Assembly: GCF_001611675.1 (NCBI RefSeq)
Contig: NZ_CP014766.1
Location: forward strand, 62,001-126,000
Reading direction: 5' to 3'
Origin: Pontibacter akesuensis
Lineage (GTDB): Bacteria; Bacteroidota; Bacteroidia; Cytophagales; Hymenobacteraceae
Length of the DNA: 64,000 nt
The position numbers and the translations under genes are program-made. Shown piece by piece: positions 17,152 through 26,035 of this stretch (position 1 is its first letter; every line of letters begins with the position of its first letter). The notes under the pieces are model-generated. The model did not search any database. It saw nothing but the letters and a program-made list of their open reading frames with translations, and had not been told where the DNA came from.

Positions 17152-18432
17152 TCAGGCAACTTTATGTTGTAGCTTCGCTTTTGCCACCGGCTCCTGCTTT
17201 ATACTTCTGAGGCCGGAAATCTGTGGGATGAAAAACAGCAATATTCCCACTGGCATGGCGATGCTGATGCAGAACAGGAGTATAAAATAGTGTGGAATCA
17301 AACCTGCACCAGCCCAGAAGAAGATGCCCTGCAGAAAAAGTATGGCTTCGCTGCCTACAAGTCCGGTTAAAAACAGACTGATGCCCCAGCGGCTCCTGAT
17401 TGTCTGGAAGCTTAACCAGCCGCGCTGCACAAAAAAAGACAGCAGAAAAAGACTCACAAACCCGAGCAAAACAAGGTGCAGGTAGCCAATTACAAAGTTT
17501 CGCTGCCGGTAAGCCAGGTCAGCCACATACGGAAAAGCGGAGGCAAATTGCATCACGATCTTCATCACAAGCGCTACACCAGATAGCAGCAGCAGCGCTC
17601 GGCTCCAGGCGTCAAAACGAGCAAGTATGGCTTGGCGCAACGGGTAAAGCAAGCGCAACAATAAACCCAGCGCCACTACCTGCCCAAAAGCCGCCGCACC
17701 ACCTAGCAGATATACAAGCCCATTCGGCTTTGTCCAAAGCACTGAGAGCGCAAAGGCGGGCAGGCAGGACCAGAACATCAGCCGAAAAAAAGCAAGCGCT
17801 ATAGCACGGTTGAAGCCTACGTTATACTTTTCCAGTAGCCAGAAAAGCAGGCCCGTCACCGCAAACGCAAACCAGCCGTTGTACTGGAAATGCAGGTAAA
17901 AATAGATGGCGTTGAAGTATAAACTGTCGCCAATATGGCCTGTTGCCATGATCGGCCCCATCGCCCAGGGTCCAAGCGAGGAAAGCACCATGAAAAACAG
18001 CGCGGCGCGAATCAGATTGAATGAAAAACTATGTGCACCGTGGGCAAGGTTCGCTGCTTTGGCATCGCGCCAGAACCGGTAGGCAAACCAGTAACTCAGC
18101 AGGATGTGGAGCGAAGAGAAGGTGATGGAAAAGAAGGCATAGCCCTGCACCGGAAAGCTGATAAGCATACCCGCCACTGCGCCCTGTGAGAGCCAGAACT
18201 GCCGGGCGTATACTTTTTTCTGCTGCATAAGGGGAGGCAGGTACGCGTACAGCAACGCTACGAAAAGGGCCGAATACAGCCAGCCCAGCAACGCCACGTG
18301 CGAGTGCCCGTGCAGCAGGTATTTATAGTTGATCCCCTCCAGCGGCGCCACAAACATCCAGCGAAGCAACAGCCCCAGAAAGGCCACCACCACCAGGTTC
18401 AAAAGCGTCACGATAAGCCATTCCCTTCTCAT
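17152..18432 (-). CDS. Second heme-copper oxidase subunit I-like membrane protein
   Basis: 426 residues, about 12 membrane spans. His-bearing segments LHGHSHVALLGWLYSA and FYLHFQYNGWF resemble oxidase subunit I helices, but the full set of metal ligands is not evident. It resembles in style the protein at 9599-10906 without being a close copy. It follows the thioredoxin-like gene after a 59-base gap and is probably transcribed with it from the boxed promoter at 19152-19195, so it should be expressed under the same conditions as the denitrification genes. Function unknown; a heme or NO-related membrane role is a guess. Confidence 0.65.
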   Translation of the reverse strand: MRREWLIVTLLNLVVVAFLGLLLRWMFVAPLEGINYKYLLHGHSHVALLGWLYSALFVALLYAYLPPLMQQKKVYARQFWLSQGAVAGMLISFPVQGYAFFSITFSSLHILLSYWFAYRFWRDAKAANLAHGAHSFSFNLIRAALFFMVLSSLGPWAMGPIMATGHIGDSLYFNAIYFYLHFQYNGWFAFAVTGLLFWLLEKYNVGFNRAIALAFFRLMFWSCLPAFALSVLWTKPNGLVYLLGGAAAFGQVVALGLLLRLLYPLRQAILARFDAWSRALLLLSGVALVMKIVMQFASAFPYVADLAYRQRNFVIGYLHLVLLGFVSLFLLSFFVQRGWLSFQTIRSRWGISLFLTGLVGSEAILFLQGIFFWAGAGLIPHYFILLFCISIAMPVGILLFFIPQISGLRSIKQEPVAKAKLQHKVA

Positions 18433-18491
18433 TTTCAGTAGATGCGTGTACCGGCCAACAGGTTCGAGTAAAGCCTGTTTTGCCTGGTTAA

Positions 18492-19133
18492 TTAGTGTGC
18501 AAGCGCCTCATTCTCCTTTACCTGGAGCGCCCTGCGCATAAGCACCAGCAGGTCCTGCTGCAGGGCCTGGCTACGGTCCTGGGCGTAGAGGCTGTGCAGG
18601 TACAGGGCAACTTCCGCTGCCTCTGCCCGTGGGTTGGCTGCCTTAAAATTGTTGAGCTGCTCCTGGATGGCTGCCGGGCGCGGGCCCCAGGTAAACATGC
18701 GCTCCCCTGTCACGGGCGAGGTGCAGATCAGCTTCGGGATGGCACGGCTGCCGTTGGTCAGGCAGGTGTCCATCCAGTTCGGGTTTTCGTCGCGCAGCAG
18801 TACCCGGAGGGAAATACCAGGTGCCTGTGCGGCAATAGCGGCAATGGCTGGAATCTGTTGCGCGCCGTCGCCGCACCAGGATTCCGACAAGACCACCCAC
18901 TCCCATTCCGGCTTGTTTTCCTGCAGCAGCATTTCCAATTCAGGCAGGAGCACAAACTGCTTCTCCACCCGTTTCATGCGCTGCAGGTTCAGTTTCGTGT
19001 AAGCAATGCGCTCTTCTGACTGCTCAGGGCCAGAGGTTTTCTGCTGCCTTACCAGCTCTGCCACCACACTGTGGTATGCCTGGTAAGACCGCGGGTTGCG
19101 CATGGCGGGGGCAAGTATGTTGTATAGGCTCAT
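18492..19133 (-). CDS. Thioredoxin-like protein with WCGDG motif
   Basis: 213 residues from ATG 19133 (MSLYNIL). The centre has the thioredoxin-fold signature WVVLSESWCGDGAQ with one cysteine where thioredoxins have CxxC, then NPNWMDTCLTNGSRAIPK with the conserved cis-Pro strand. Such Bacteroidota proteins are annotated as thioredoxin family; the single active-site Cys argues against a classical disulfide reductase. An alternative ATG at 19154 overlaps the predicted -7 element (19159-19152), so the shorter start is chosen. It leads an operon with the membrane protein downstream. Confidence 0.78.
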   Translation of the reverse strand: MSLYNILAPAMRNPRSYQAYHSVVAELVRQQKTSGPEQSEERIAYTKLNLQRMKRVEKQFVLLPELEMLLQENKPEWEWVVLSESWCGDGAQQIPAIAAIAAQAPGISLRVLLRDENPNWMDTCLTNGSRAIPKLICTSPVTGERMFTWGPRPAAIQEQLNNFKAANPRAEAAEVALYLHSLYAQDRSQALQQDLLVLMRRALQVKENEALAH

Positions 19134-19151
19134 AATCCAGATTTCTTTATG

Positions 19152-19195
19152 CAAGATTACTTCTACTAAACCGCTATTTAAATGACTGTCGTCAC
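19152..19195 (-). promoter_or_regulatory. Promoter of the thioredoxin-like gene with proximal box
   Basis: Box ATGACTGTCGTCAC (19182-19195) and -7 TAATCTTG (19159-19152, 5 of 6). Spacing 36.5 bases from box centre to final G. Confidence 0.72.
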
Positions 19196-19250
19196 TTCTG
19201 CCCCATAAACCGGCTGCTTTTCGTCATTATATGCACTTTTCAATATAGCA

Positions 19251-19316
19251 ATGATATATATCATGCCTGCCAATGATGCCCGGCATTCAGCTTCGAACCC
19301 ACACCCGCTACCTTGT
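19251..19316 (+). promoter_or_regulatory. Possible boxed promoter of the 604-residue protein operon
   Basis: Perfect palindrome ATGATATATATCAT (19251-19264). At the 58.5 spacing there is only a weak -7 match (TACCTTGT, 19309-19316; 4 of 6). AT-rich palindromes occur by chance, so this is less sure than the other boxes. Confidence 0.4.
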
Positions 19317-19419
19317 CACTCCTTAGCGCCTGCTCCAGCTTCTGTGCTTGAAATGACGATGTTGAGTAGAGCAGGCCAGTGAATCATCGATCTTAAAAGC
19401 ATCAAAAAAATAAGTACAT

Positions 19420-21234
19420 ATGAACCAGCACGCACCGCACACATTTCACATCCCGGTAATGGGGCTTGCCTTCACGGCCGATTCCCCTTTAAAGGTGGCC
19501 CGCTTCGGCATCACGTCTGTTGTATCAATCGGAGACGATGTGCTGCTCGAGCAACTGAGGGCCCACTACAGCCAGCAGCACGGGCGGCCATACTTTCCCA
19601 TCGCCCCTGGTGAGGAGGATTACCGTGCCCGCCGCATTACCGCATTCTTAAATCTGACGGATGAGCTGGTGCAGGAGCAAATACAGGAGTTGAAGCAGCA
19701 GGAGTTCACGCCAGACAGTGACCTTACCCGCTATTTTGAGATGCTACCGGATCATTCTCCTTTACGGGAGCAGTACCTGGAGATGCGCTACACCAAAGAT
19801 CCTTTTCAGCGGCTGTGCATTCAGGAAGAGCTGTGTGAGGCGGTGGTGCCAGGACGGATTGACGTGAACATCATGACGAAGCTGGATAAAACGAACTTCG
19901 CGAAAAACGGGGAGCCGCTGCCACAGGAGTACACCGATGCCCAGGCCGCCTTGCGTGGGTTTGCCAACAGCACCGTACGGGCCGCCTTGGTGTTTTCAGC
20001 GGGTATGAACATGCGCCTTTACGGGTATCTGGAGCAGTTTGAGTGCTTTCTGCCAGATAAAGAAGGTGCATTCGAGAAGGAAGTCATCATCAAAGTGAGT
20101 GACTATCGCTCTGCCTTTGTTCAGGGTAAGATACTAGCTAAGAAAGGCATCTGGGTATCTGAGTTCAGAGTGGAGTCCGGCCTGAATTGCGGCGGCCATG
20201 CCTTCGCCACCGACGGCTACCTGATGGGCCCTATCCTGGAGGAGTTCCGGCAGAACCGTGAGAGCATGCGCCTGGAGCTTTACAGTTTGTACAGTGCCGC
20301 CCTGGCCGCCAAAGGCAACCAGGTACCGTACGATGTTCCGGAACAACGCATCAGTGCGCAGGGTGGAATCGGTACGGCGGGGGAAGACAAACTAATGCGC
20401 CGCCACTATGGCATGGACGCCACCGGCTGGGGAACGCCTTTCCTGCTGGTACCCGAAGCAACCACAGTGGACGAGGAAACGCTTGCAAAGCTGGTGCAGG
20501 CCACAGAAAAAGATTTGTACCTGAGCCCGATATCTCCCTTGGGCGTACCTTTCAATGCATTGCGGGGCACTTCAAGCGAGCAGCAAAAGGCTGACCGTGC
20601 AGCCAAAGGCAAACCCGGCAGCCCCTGTATCAAGAAGTTCCTGGTTTCGAACACCGAGTTTACGGATGAGCCCATTTGCACGGCTTCCCGCAAGTACCAG
20701 CGGCGCAAACTGATTCAGTTGCAGGAACAGCAGCTGCCATCAGAAGTATACCAGGCCGAGGAAGCAAAAGTGCTGGCAAAGGAGTGCCTTTGCGACGGAC
20801 TGGCCAACGCAGCGCTGCAGCTACTGAACATCGGCAAAAAAGCCGCCTCCAAAGCCGTTACCATCTGCCCCGGTCCTAACCTGGCTTACTTTTCAGGTGT
20901 TTTCAGGCTGCAGGAGATGGTCGATCACATCTATGGCCGCTTTAACGTGCTCAACAGCACCTATCGACCGCACGTGTTTATCAAGGAGCTAAACATGTAC
21001 ATCGACTACTGGAAAAACAAAAAAGACGAGCAACTCGAAACGCTGACGGAAAAGCAATACAAGTACCTGCAGGGCTTCTGGGAGAATTTACAACAGGGTA
21101 TTCAATACTACAAAAAACAGCTGCCTGAATTCTTTAAAGACCAGTTGGAGCAGCAGGTGCTGATGCTGGATGAGTTGCTGGATGCCGAAGAGGAACTGCT
21201 GCTTGCCCGCCTCCCAAAAACAGCTGCCGATTAA
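19420..21234 (+). CDS. Uncharacterised 604-residue cytoplasmic protein
   Basis: No signal peptide or membrane span. The start (FHIPVMGLAFTADSPLKVARFG) and the segment AQGGIGTAGEDKLM...TGWGTPFLLVPE look like the glycine-rich strands of FMN-binding TIM barrels such as nitronate monooxygenase or the glutamate synthase core, but I cannot place it in a family. Cysteines occur in GLNCGGHAFAT, GSPCIKKF, EPICTASRKY, KECLCDGLANAAL and TICPGPNLAYFSG, so a metal or Fe-S site is possible. The C-terminal 100 residues are charged and helical. It is followed 7 bases later by a QueD-like gene, and the pair lies among nitrogen-oxide and low-oxygen genes. Function unknown. Confidence 0.75.
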   Translation: MNQHAPHTFHIPVMGLAFTADSPLKVARFGITSVVSIGDDVLLEQLRAHYSQQHGRPYFPIAPGEEDYRARRITAFLNLTDELVQEQIQELKQQEFTPDSDLTRYFEMLPDHSPLREQYLEMRYTKDPFQRLCIQEELCEAVVPGRIDVNIMTKLDKTNFAKNGEPLPQEYTDAQAALRGFANSTVRAALVFSAGMNMRLYGYLEQFECFLPDKEGAFEKEVIIKVSDYRSAFVQGKILAKKGIWVSEFRVESGLNCGGHAFATDGYLMGPILEEFRQNRESMRLELYSLYSAALAAKGNQVPYDVPEQRISAQGGIGTAGEDKLMRRHYGMDATGWGTPFLLVPEATTVDEETLAKLVQATEKDLYLSPISPLGVPFNALRGTSSEQQKADRAAKGKPGSPCIKKFLVSNTEFTDEPICTASRKYQRRKLIQLQEQQLPSEVYQAEEAKVLAKECLCDGLANAALQLLNIGKKAASKAVTICPGPNLAYFSGVFRLQEMVDHIYGRFNVLNSTYRPHVFIKELNMYIDYWKNKKDEQLETLTEKQYKYLQGFWENLQQGIQYYKKQLPEFFKDQLEQQVLMLDELLDAEEELLLARLPKTAAD

Positions 21235-21241
21235 AAAAGCA

Positions 21242-21703
21242 ATGAACATAATACGGTTAACGCGCCTGTTCACCTTCGAGATGGCGCACGCGCTGCAGGG
21301 GTACGATGGCCCCTGTAGCCACATTCACGGGCACAGCTACCGCCTGGAGGTAACCATTACCGGCATACCCATCCAGGAGAAAGGGCATCCTAAAAATGGG
21401 ATGGTGCTGGACTTCGGTGATCTGAAAAAGCTGGTTCAGGAAACAATTGTAGATGAGGTAGACCATGCCCTGCTGTTGAGTCAGGATAGCCCGGCAGAAC
21501 TGATCAGCATGTTGCAGCAGTTGCAGCACAAACTGGTTTTAACACCTTACCAGCCAACCTGTGAAAACATGCTGCTTGATTTCAGAACAAAGCTCCGCAA
21601 CAAATTACCTGAGAACCTCTCACTGCACTGCTTAAAGCTTTGGGAAACGCAGAGTTCATTTGCCGAGTGGTATGCCGCAGACGAAGTAAAACTGAAGAAC
21701 TAA
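21242..21703 (+). CDS. 6-pyruvoyl-tetrahydropterin synthase / QueD family protein
   Basis: 153 residues from ATG 21242; the frame upstream is a shadow of the previous gene. Family motifs: FEMAHALQGYDG (zinc His), PCSHIHGHSYRLEV (catalytic Cys and HGH zinc ligands), MVLDFGDLKKLV, VDHALLL, and a late Glu region (KLWETQSSFAEW). QueD makes 6-carboxytetrahydropterin for queuosine; relatives make other pterins. Here it is paired with the unknown 604-residue protein rather than queC or queE, so the product may not go to queuosine. A strong terminator closes the operon. Confidence 0.85.
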   Translation: MNIIRLTRLFTFEMAHALQGYDGPCSHIHGHSYRLEVTITGIPIQEKGHPKNGMVLDFGDLKKLVQETIVDEVDHALLLSQDSPAELISMLQQLQHKLVLTPYQPTCENMLLDFRTKLRNKLPENLSLHCLKLWETQSSFAEWYAADEVKLKN

Positions 21704-21723
21704 ATCCTTCGCTACTTTTTTAC

Positions 21724-21770
21724 AGGAAATGCGCTGTAGTTTTAAATAACTACAGCGCATTTCCTTTTTT
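21724..21770 (+). terminator. Terminator of the QueD-like operon
   Basis: AGGAAATGCGCTGTAGTT (21725-21741 region) pairs with AACTACAGCGCATTTCCT (21748-21765), an 18-bp stem with a TTTTTT tail. Confidence 0.88.
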
Positions 21771-21891
21771 AGAACAGCCATACTTGCAGCTTTAAGTTCA
21801 GGATGCAATCAGGGCTCCCAGCTATACTTGCTAAACCTGTAACAACCTGTTGTTTATGCCGTTCTAGAGTTACTAAACTATTGAAAGAACT

Positions 21892-22092
21892 ATGAAAAAG
21901 CTACTGATCATATTGCTCGGAACTTGTACTTTCGCCTGTGGTGATGCCGCGAACGAAGGCGCTACAGAGGAGGACACTGACATTCAGGCGGGCGATGAAG
22001 TAAGGCCTCAGATTGAATACGAAGCGGACACTGCCGGCACATTTGAAACGGATACTGCATCGGCAGCACCGGTGATTGAAGAGCAGCCTTAA
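21892..22092 (+). CDS. Small acidic putative lipoprotein
   Basis: 66 residues: MKKLLIILLGTCTFACGDA is a lipoprotein-type signal with Cys16 as the likely modified residue. The mature part is short and very acidic (EEDTDIQAGDE, YEADTAGTFETD), which is common in small Bacteroidota surface or periplasmic lipoproteins with unknown roles. Its own promoter region is unclear, and a hairpin at 22120-22144 follows. Confidence 0.6.
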   Translation: MKKLLIILLGTCTFACGDAANEGATEEDTDIQAGDEVRPQIEYEADTAGTFETDTASAAPVIEEQP

Positions 22093-22119
22093 TACCCCAA
22101 CTGCCTACCGTAAAACAGG

Positions 22120-22144
22120 AGCGCAGGGCCAAAGGCCCTGCGCT
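22120..22144. terminator. Hairpin between the small lipoprotein gene and nosY
   Basis: AGCGCAGGGCC (22120-22130) pairs with GGCCCTGCGCT (22134-22144) around a 3-base loop. No clear T run on either strand, so it may be a weak shared terminator for the converging genes. Confidence 0.5.
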
Positions 22145-22171
22145 CAAACCAAACACTTCACCTTATTGAAA

Positions 22172-22939
22172 CTATAGATCCCGTTTCGTGAAAATTCTGC
22201 TGGAGCTTAGCAAAGGCAGGAGCACCCAGGCCAGCAGCAATCCAAAAGACATTCCTATTCCCAACAGGCTTCCGAAGATGCTCTTGTAGAGCGCACCGGT
22301 ATAGCCCATTAGCGCCGACACATCCAGGTTCAGCAGTACCATGATCCGTCCCAGGTCTACCGGGTTTAGCGCCGTCATCGCCAGCGTGGCGTACTCCAGC
22401 GGGTAATCTGCAAAGGTGTAAAGTATAAACAGCACTATCCCATCGTAGAGCAGCGCAAAGTAAAACCACAGCATCAGCGCGATGCCAATGCCTTTGGCTT
22501 TATCACGGGTGATAACGGAGGATAGAAACGCCAGCGCCACAAAAATAAAGGTGATAAAGATGCCCGTCAGCAGCAGGTACAAGCCTGTAAGGCTGGCCCC
22601 GAAAAGCAGCACCGGCAGCCCCACCCCCACCCAAAAAGCGGCAGAAAGCGACAAGGCAACCCCAAAGAACTCGCCCAGGAAAATCTTGCGGCGGTTGATC
22701 GGCTGAGCTACCAGCAGCTCCATAAACTCGTAGGAGTTGTAAAAGTGCGTGGTGGCAAACACAATGCTGATAAGCGGCACTGTGAGTATTATTAAATTCA
22801 GCAGGCTTAGAATGCCTTTATCCGGACTGCCTCCCAGGTTAAACAAGCCGATGGAAAGCAGCAGCAGAAACACCGTGTAGGCAATAATGATCTTGCTTTT
22901 AACAATGTCGTAAAGCACGTATTTGATAATTTTGCTCAT
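22172..22939 (-). CDS. nosY: NosY-type ABC-2 transporter permease
   Basis: 255 residues, six predicted membrane spans, with the ABC-2 permease pattern (YNSYEFMELLVAQPINRRKIFLGEF after the first spans). With NosF and NosD it forms the complex needed to mature the copper centre of nitrous oxide reductase, probably by handling sulfur or copper at the membrane. Its ATG overlaps the nosF stop by 4 bases. It is the last gene of the nos operon. Confidence 0.9.
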   Translation of the reverse strand: MSKIIKYVLYDIVKSKIIIAYTVFLLLLSIGLFNLGGSPDKGILSLLNLIILTVPLISIVFATTHFYNSYEFMELLVAQPINRRKIFLGEFFGVALSLSAAFWVGVGLPVLLFGASLTGLYLLLTGIFITFIFVALAFLSSVITRDKAKGIGIALMLWFYFALLYDGIVLFILYTFADYPLEYATLAMTALNPVDLGRIMVLLNLDVSALMGYTGALYKSIFGSLLGIGMSFGLLLAWVLLPLLSSSRIFTKRDL

Positions 22940-23655
22940 GGCTTAACCTCCTCATTCATAATTTTGGCGATGGCCTTGCTTAGGCGCTCTTCGTTTGTCT
23001 GCTGCTTCAGGCTGCTGATGGTCTCGTAGAATTTCACGTGGCCGTCCACCAGGCACATCACCTCATCGGCCACCTCCTCCACTTCGCTCATGATGTGCGA
23101 TGTGATCAACACCAGTTTCCCTTTTTTGCGCTCCTTCAAGATTTTGCACTTCAGAATTTCTGCAGAAATCGGGTCGAGGCCGGCAGTTGGTTCATCCAGG
23201 ATCAGCACCTGCGGGTTGAACATAAAAGCCAGCGCCGCACTTACTTTCTGCTTGGTGCCGCCAGACAAGGCGCCCATGCGTTTGTCGTACATCTCCTTCA
23301 GCCTGTACAACCCAATCAGCTCCTCATCTACTTCCTTCACATCCTTGCGAATGTCGCGCATCATCTCGATCACCTGCCGGATCGTCATGTTCTCGGGGTA
23401 GCGGCCAATTTGGGACATATAGCCAATCTGCCTGCGGTAGGCATGTTGCTTCAGAACGCTTTTGCCATTCATTTTTATATCGCCGCTGTCGGGCAGCACC
23501 ATGCCCAGGATGCACTTGCTCACGGTGGTTTTGCCGGCGCCGTTCGGTCCGATAATGGAGATCACTTTGCCTGCAGCAAAGGTTACACTCACATCCTGGA
23601 GCACCTGCAGTTTACCGTAGGACTTGCGTAAGTTTTCTATCGTTATCATGGTCAA
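22936..23655 (-). CDS. nosF: NosF-type ABC transporter ATPase
   Basis: 239 residues with all ABC motifs: Walker A GPNGAGKTT (about 36-44), Q loop YMSQIGRYP, signature LSGGTKQK, Walker B VLILDEPTAGLD and switch His (TSHIMSEVEE). It energises NosY. The start lies inside the 3' end of nosD (about 40 bases overlap); MTMI and MITI are alternative starts two codons apart. Confidence 0.92.
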   Translation of the reverse strand: MTMITIENLRKSYGKLQVLQDVSVTFAAGKVISIIGPNGAGKTTVSKCILGMVLPDSGDIKMNGKSVLKQHAYRRQIGYMSQIGRYPENMTIRQVIEMMRDIRKDVKEVDEELIGLYRLKEMYDKRMGALSGGTKQKVSAALAFMFNPQVLILDEPTAGLDPISAEILKCKILKERKKGKLVLITSHIMSEVEEVADEVMCLVDGHVKFYETISSLKQQTNEERLSKAIAKIMNEEVKP

Positions 23656-24904
23656 TCTTCTTCATTAAGGGGAATTTATCTACCAGGTGCTCAGGTATGA
23701 TGCTCGGCAGCACTTTCTCCATGTTATCCAACAGGTTTACCATAAAACTGCGCATCAGCATCACCGAAGGCGGCACCTGCTCCACCAGCATGGCATACAA
23801 ACTCACCGGCCGGTAGGGCACATCTCCTACTTTGTCTTTGTTCAGGTCGTAGCCGGTATACTTCTCCCAATAGTTGTTTTCGAAGTAATTGTACTGCGAT
23901 TTGCCATTGGTGCTGACATCAAAGGAGTTGCCGGTAAAGTTGTTCAACCGGAACGTGTCCTCTATGCAGGTCGTCATCAGCTTGATGGCCCAGCCGTTGC
24001 GCTCAAAATCGTTGTGTTTAATGTCCAGTCGGCTGGAGCTTTCCATGTGTATGGCCGTGGTGTTGCGGCGGAAGAGGTTGTGGTGAATCACACTGTTGTT
24101 TATTTCTTTCAGGAGCAGCCCGTAAGAAGCGGCACCCCAGTTATCTTCAAACGTGTTGTGCTCCATCCGCACGTTTCGTGTATACATCACCGCCACGCCC
24201 GCCCCGTTTTTCCGGAAGGTATTGTACGTATAGGTATTGCCATCTGAGAACATAAAGTGCAGCCCATAGCGTAGGTTCTTATGGCTTGTATTGCGGTGCA
24301 CCTGACTGTTTTTCACCACTTCTAGGTAAATACCGTCGCGGTGGCCCTGCACGTTGTTGCCGCTTATCTCCACCTCGTCGGTATAGTATAAATGGATGGC
24401 GTTTCCTAAGGCCGACTCATTCCGGTCAGTGTTATCACCCAATATATTATTGTTTTTGATGAGAACTTTTTCCGAATTCTGCAGGTAAATGCCATAGTAT
24501 GTCTTCAGAATGGTGTTGCCGACAATGCGGATGTTCTGGCGCCCCATTACCCTAATCGCGGCATCGTCGCGAGTGTAGCTGGTGGCCACATTCTTAAGCG
24601 TGAGCCCCAGTATGGTTACATTGTCAGCCGTTACGGTCAGGAGCTGGCCGGTAAAGTTGCCATCAATTACGGCGTTGTTCTGACCGATCAGCGTTAATGG
24701 CTTGTTAATATCTATTCCGGATTCCCTGTACACCCCACCGGAAACAAGTATGGTGTCGCCTGGATTGGCTTTTTGCACCGCCTGCTTCACCGAAGTATAG
24801 CGACAGGTTTTGCACACCTTCAGTGTACTGCCGAAGGCATTTGGAGCCAGCAACAGTAGTATAAAGGTGCAGGTAAGTATAAAGGTGTTACTTAAATTTT
24901 TCAT
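23612..24904 (-). CDS. nosD: NosD periplasmic right-handed beta-helix protein
   Basis: 430 residues with a Sec signal (residues 1-25, ending ...LLAPNAFG) and a long run of parallel beta-helix repeats recognisable by NxxxxN and NNN ladders (residues about 60-350). NosD works with NosF and NosY in assembling the tetranuclear CuZ site of NosZ in the periplasm. The gene overlaps nosL by 17 bases. Length and repeat content are normal for the family. Confidence 0.92.
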   Translation of the reverse strand: MKNLSNTFILTCTFILLLLAPNAFGSTLKVCKTCRYTSVKQAVQKANPGDTILVSGGVYRESGIDINKPLTLIGQNNAVIDGNFTGQLLTVTADNVTILGLTLKNVATSYTRDDAAIRVMGRQNIRIVGNTILKTYYGIYLQNSEKVLIKNNNILGDNTDRNESALGNAIHLYYTDEVEISGNNVQGHRDGIYLEVVKNSQVHRNTSHKNLRYGLHFMFSDGNTYTYNTFRKNGAGVAVMYTRNVRMEHNTFEDNWGAASYGLLLKEINNSVIHHNLFRRNTTAIHMESSSRLDIKHNDFERNGWAIKLMTTCIEDTFRLNNFTGNSFDVSTNGKSQYNYFENNYWEKYTGYDLNKDKVGDVPYRPVSLYAMLVEQVPPSVMLMRSFMVNLLDNMEKVLPSIIPEHLVDKFPLMKKIDHDNDRKLTQVLR

Positions 24905-25352
24905 CGTTCTGTACGGCTAATAGCACCTGGTCCCAGGATAATACCTGCCCCCCCAGTTGCTGTTGCATCTCTCCTGCGGTCGCCGCTTCTGCCAGCGCAG
25001 TCAGGTTCATTCCCATGGGGCTTGGCAGCGCCTCGCTTTGCAGAAAGTATGCCTTTTGCGCCTCTATCAGCTCCTCGGGGTTTGTGTAGTTGGTGACCAT
25101 CAGGAAGGCGGCCTTATTCCCCAGCTCAGGCTGGTCTACCACGTAGGCAGCCAGACACTCGGCAGAGTCAAAAAAATAAGCCCTGCCCTTATCGTTCACC
25201 AGCTCTGCGCCATACCGTTTGTCAGACAGCGTCATGCTGCAGTGGGCGCAGTTGGCGGCACCGTACGCAATCGGCTTCGGCTCAACGCTGCAGCCTGCCA
25301 GCAGGAAAAGCAGCATCAGCAGGCTCAAAGAATCTTGAATGACTTGTTTCAT
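24888..25352 (-). CDS. nosL: NosL copper-chaperone lipoprotein
   Basis: 154 residues from ATG 25352. Lipobox LLAGC near residue 20, then the NosL copper motif region NCAHCSMTLSDKRYGAEL and YFFDSAECLAAYV. NosL delivers Cu(I) for NosZ maturation on the outer face of the membrane. The frame upstream of this ATG is a shadow. Its start overlaps the stop of the upstream membrane protein gene by 4 bases (ATGA). Confidence 0.9.
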   Translation of the reverse strand: MKQVIQDSLSLLMLLFLLAGCSVEPKPIAYGAANCAHCSMTLSDKRYGAELVNDKGRAYFFDSAECLAAYVVDQPELGNKAAFLMVTNYTNPEELIEAQKAYFLQSEALPSPMGMNLTALAEAATAGEMQQQLGGQVLSWDQVLLAVQNDEKFK

Positions 25353-25957
25353 ACCAGTACATTTTTTCGATTTATACTTGCTGTTTTGTTTGTGTTGCGG
25401 CTTAGGAAGTATACCAGCCCTGCCAGCACCACCGCCAGGAAAACACCCAAACTTCCCCAACCTGGCAACGACAGTGCATCGAAGTTGAGCAACTGTTTAC
25501 TGCCCAGCAGGGGCGGGATGTACGTCATGCCAGGTACCTTTATCGGCGCTTCGGGATTCAGGTTGGTTCCGAATTTGTGCAGCCACATGTAAAAGTCGAA
25601 CAGGCCCACGGCACCGGCCAGCAGCAGCAGCATAGTCCAGTAAAGCACCAGCCGCCTTCTGCCCAGCAGGGCAAGGGTTACGCCCGCCACCATAAAGAAA
25701 ACTACCACGTAGGGCATAATCTTCAACTCGGCAAATGATTCGGCGTGTATTGGCTCCATCCCGATGTAGTGGTTCAGGATGTTGAAATTCTGCAGCACGC
25801 TTTCAGAGCTGCCGGAAATCTTGTTTACCCAGATGTGCAGCTCCAGCCCTTCCGGGTACTGGGGAGCGTTGAGGTAAATCTTCCACATCGGAAAGAAAAA
25901 CAAAAGCCCAAGTGACAAGCCCGCCAGCAGCATCAGCACTTTATGGGAGGTTTTCAT
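25349..25957 (-). CDS. Nos-cluster membrane protein (four spans), function unknown
   Basis: 202 residues from ATG 25957 (MKTSHKVLML). Four predicted membrane spans, with a conserved-looking extracytoplasmic part containing HIWVNKISG, NILNHYIGM and LHKFGTNLNPEAPIKVPG. A gene of this kind sits between nosZ and nosL in Bacteroidota nos clusters and is taken to help NosZ maturation or electron supply. The repeated His, Met and Asn residues could bind copper or heme, but that is a guess. Confidence 0.75.
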   Translation of the reverse strand: MKTSHKVLMLLAGLSLGLLFFFPMWKIYLNAPQYPEGLELHIWVNKISGSSESVLQNFNILNHYIGMEPIHAESFAELKIMPYVVVFFMVAGVTLALLGRRRLVLYWTMLLLLAGAVGLFDFYMWLHKFGTNLNPEAPIKVPGMTYIPPLLGSKQLLNFDALSLPGWGSLGVFLAVVLAGLVYFLSRNTNKTASINRKNVLV

Positions 25958-26035
25958 CTTTGCACTGTTTAAGGTGAAATAAAAACAGCGGAGGCCTGCC
26001 CGGGGCAACCTCCGCTGTCTTGCCCGTTTAAAGCA

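Noticed and set aside
16982..17290. Open frame of 102 codons on the plus strand
   Set aside because: It overlaps the 3' end of the convincing membrane protein gene on the other strand and has no family features.
19353..19366. Half-box ATGACGATGTTGAG before the 604-residue protein gene
   Set aside because: The right arm does not match and the distance to the start is too short for either position.
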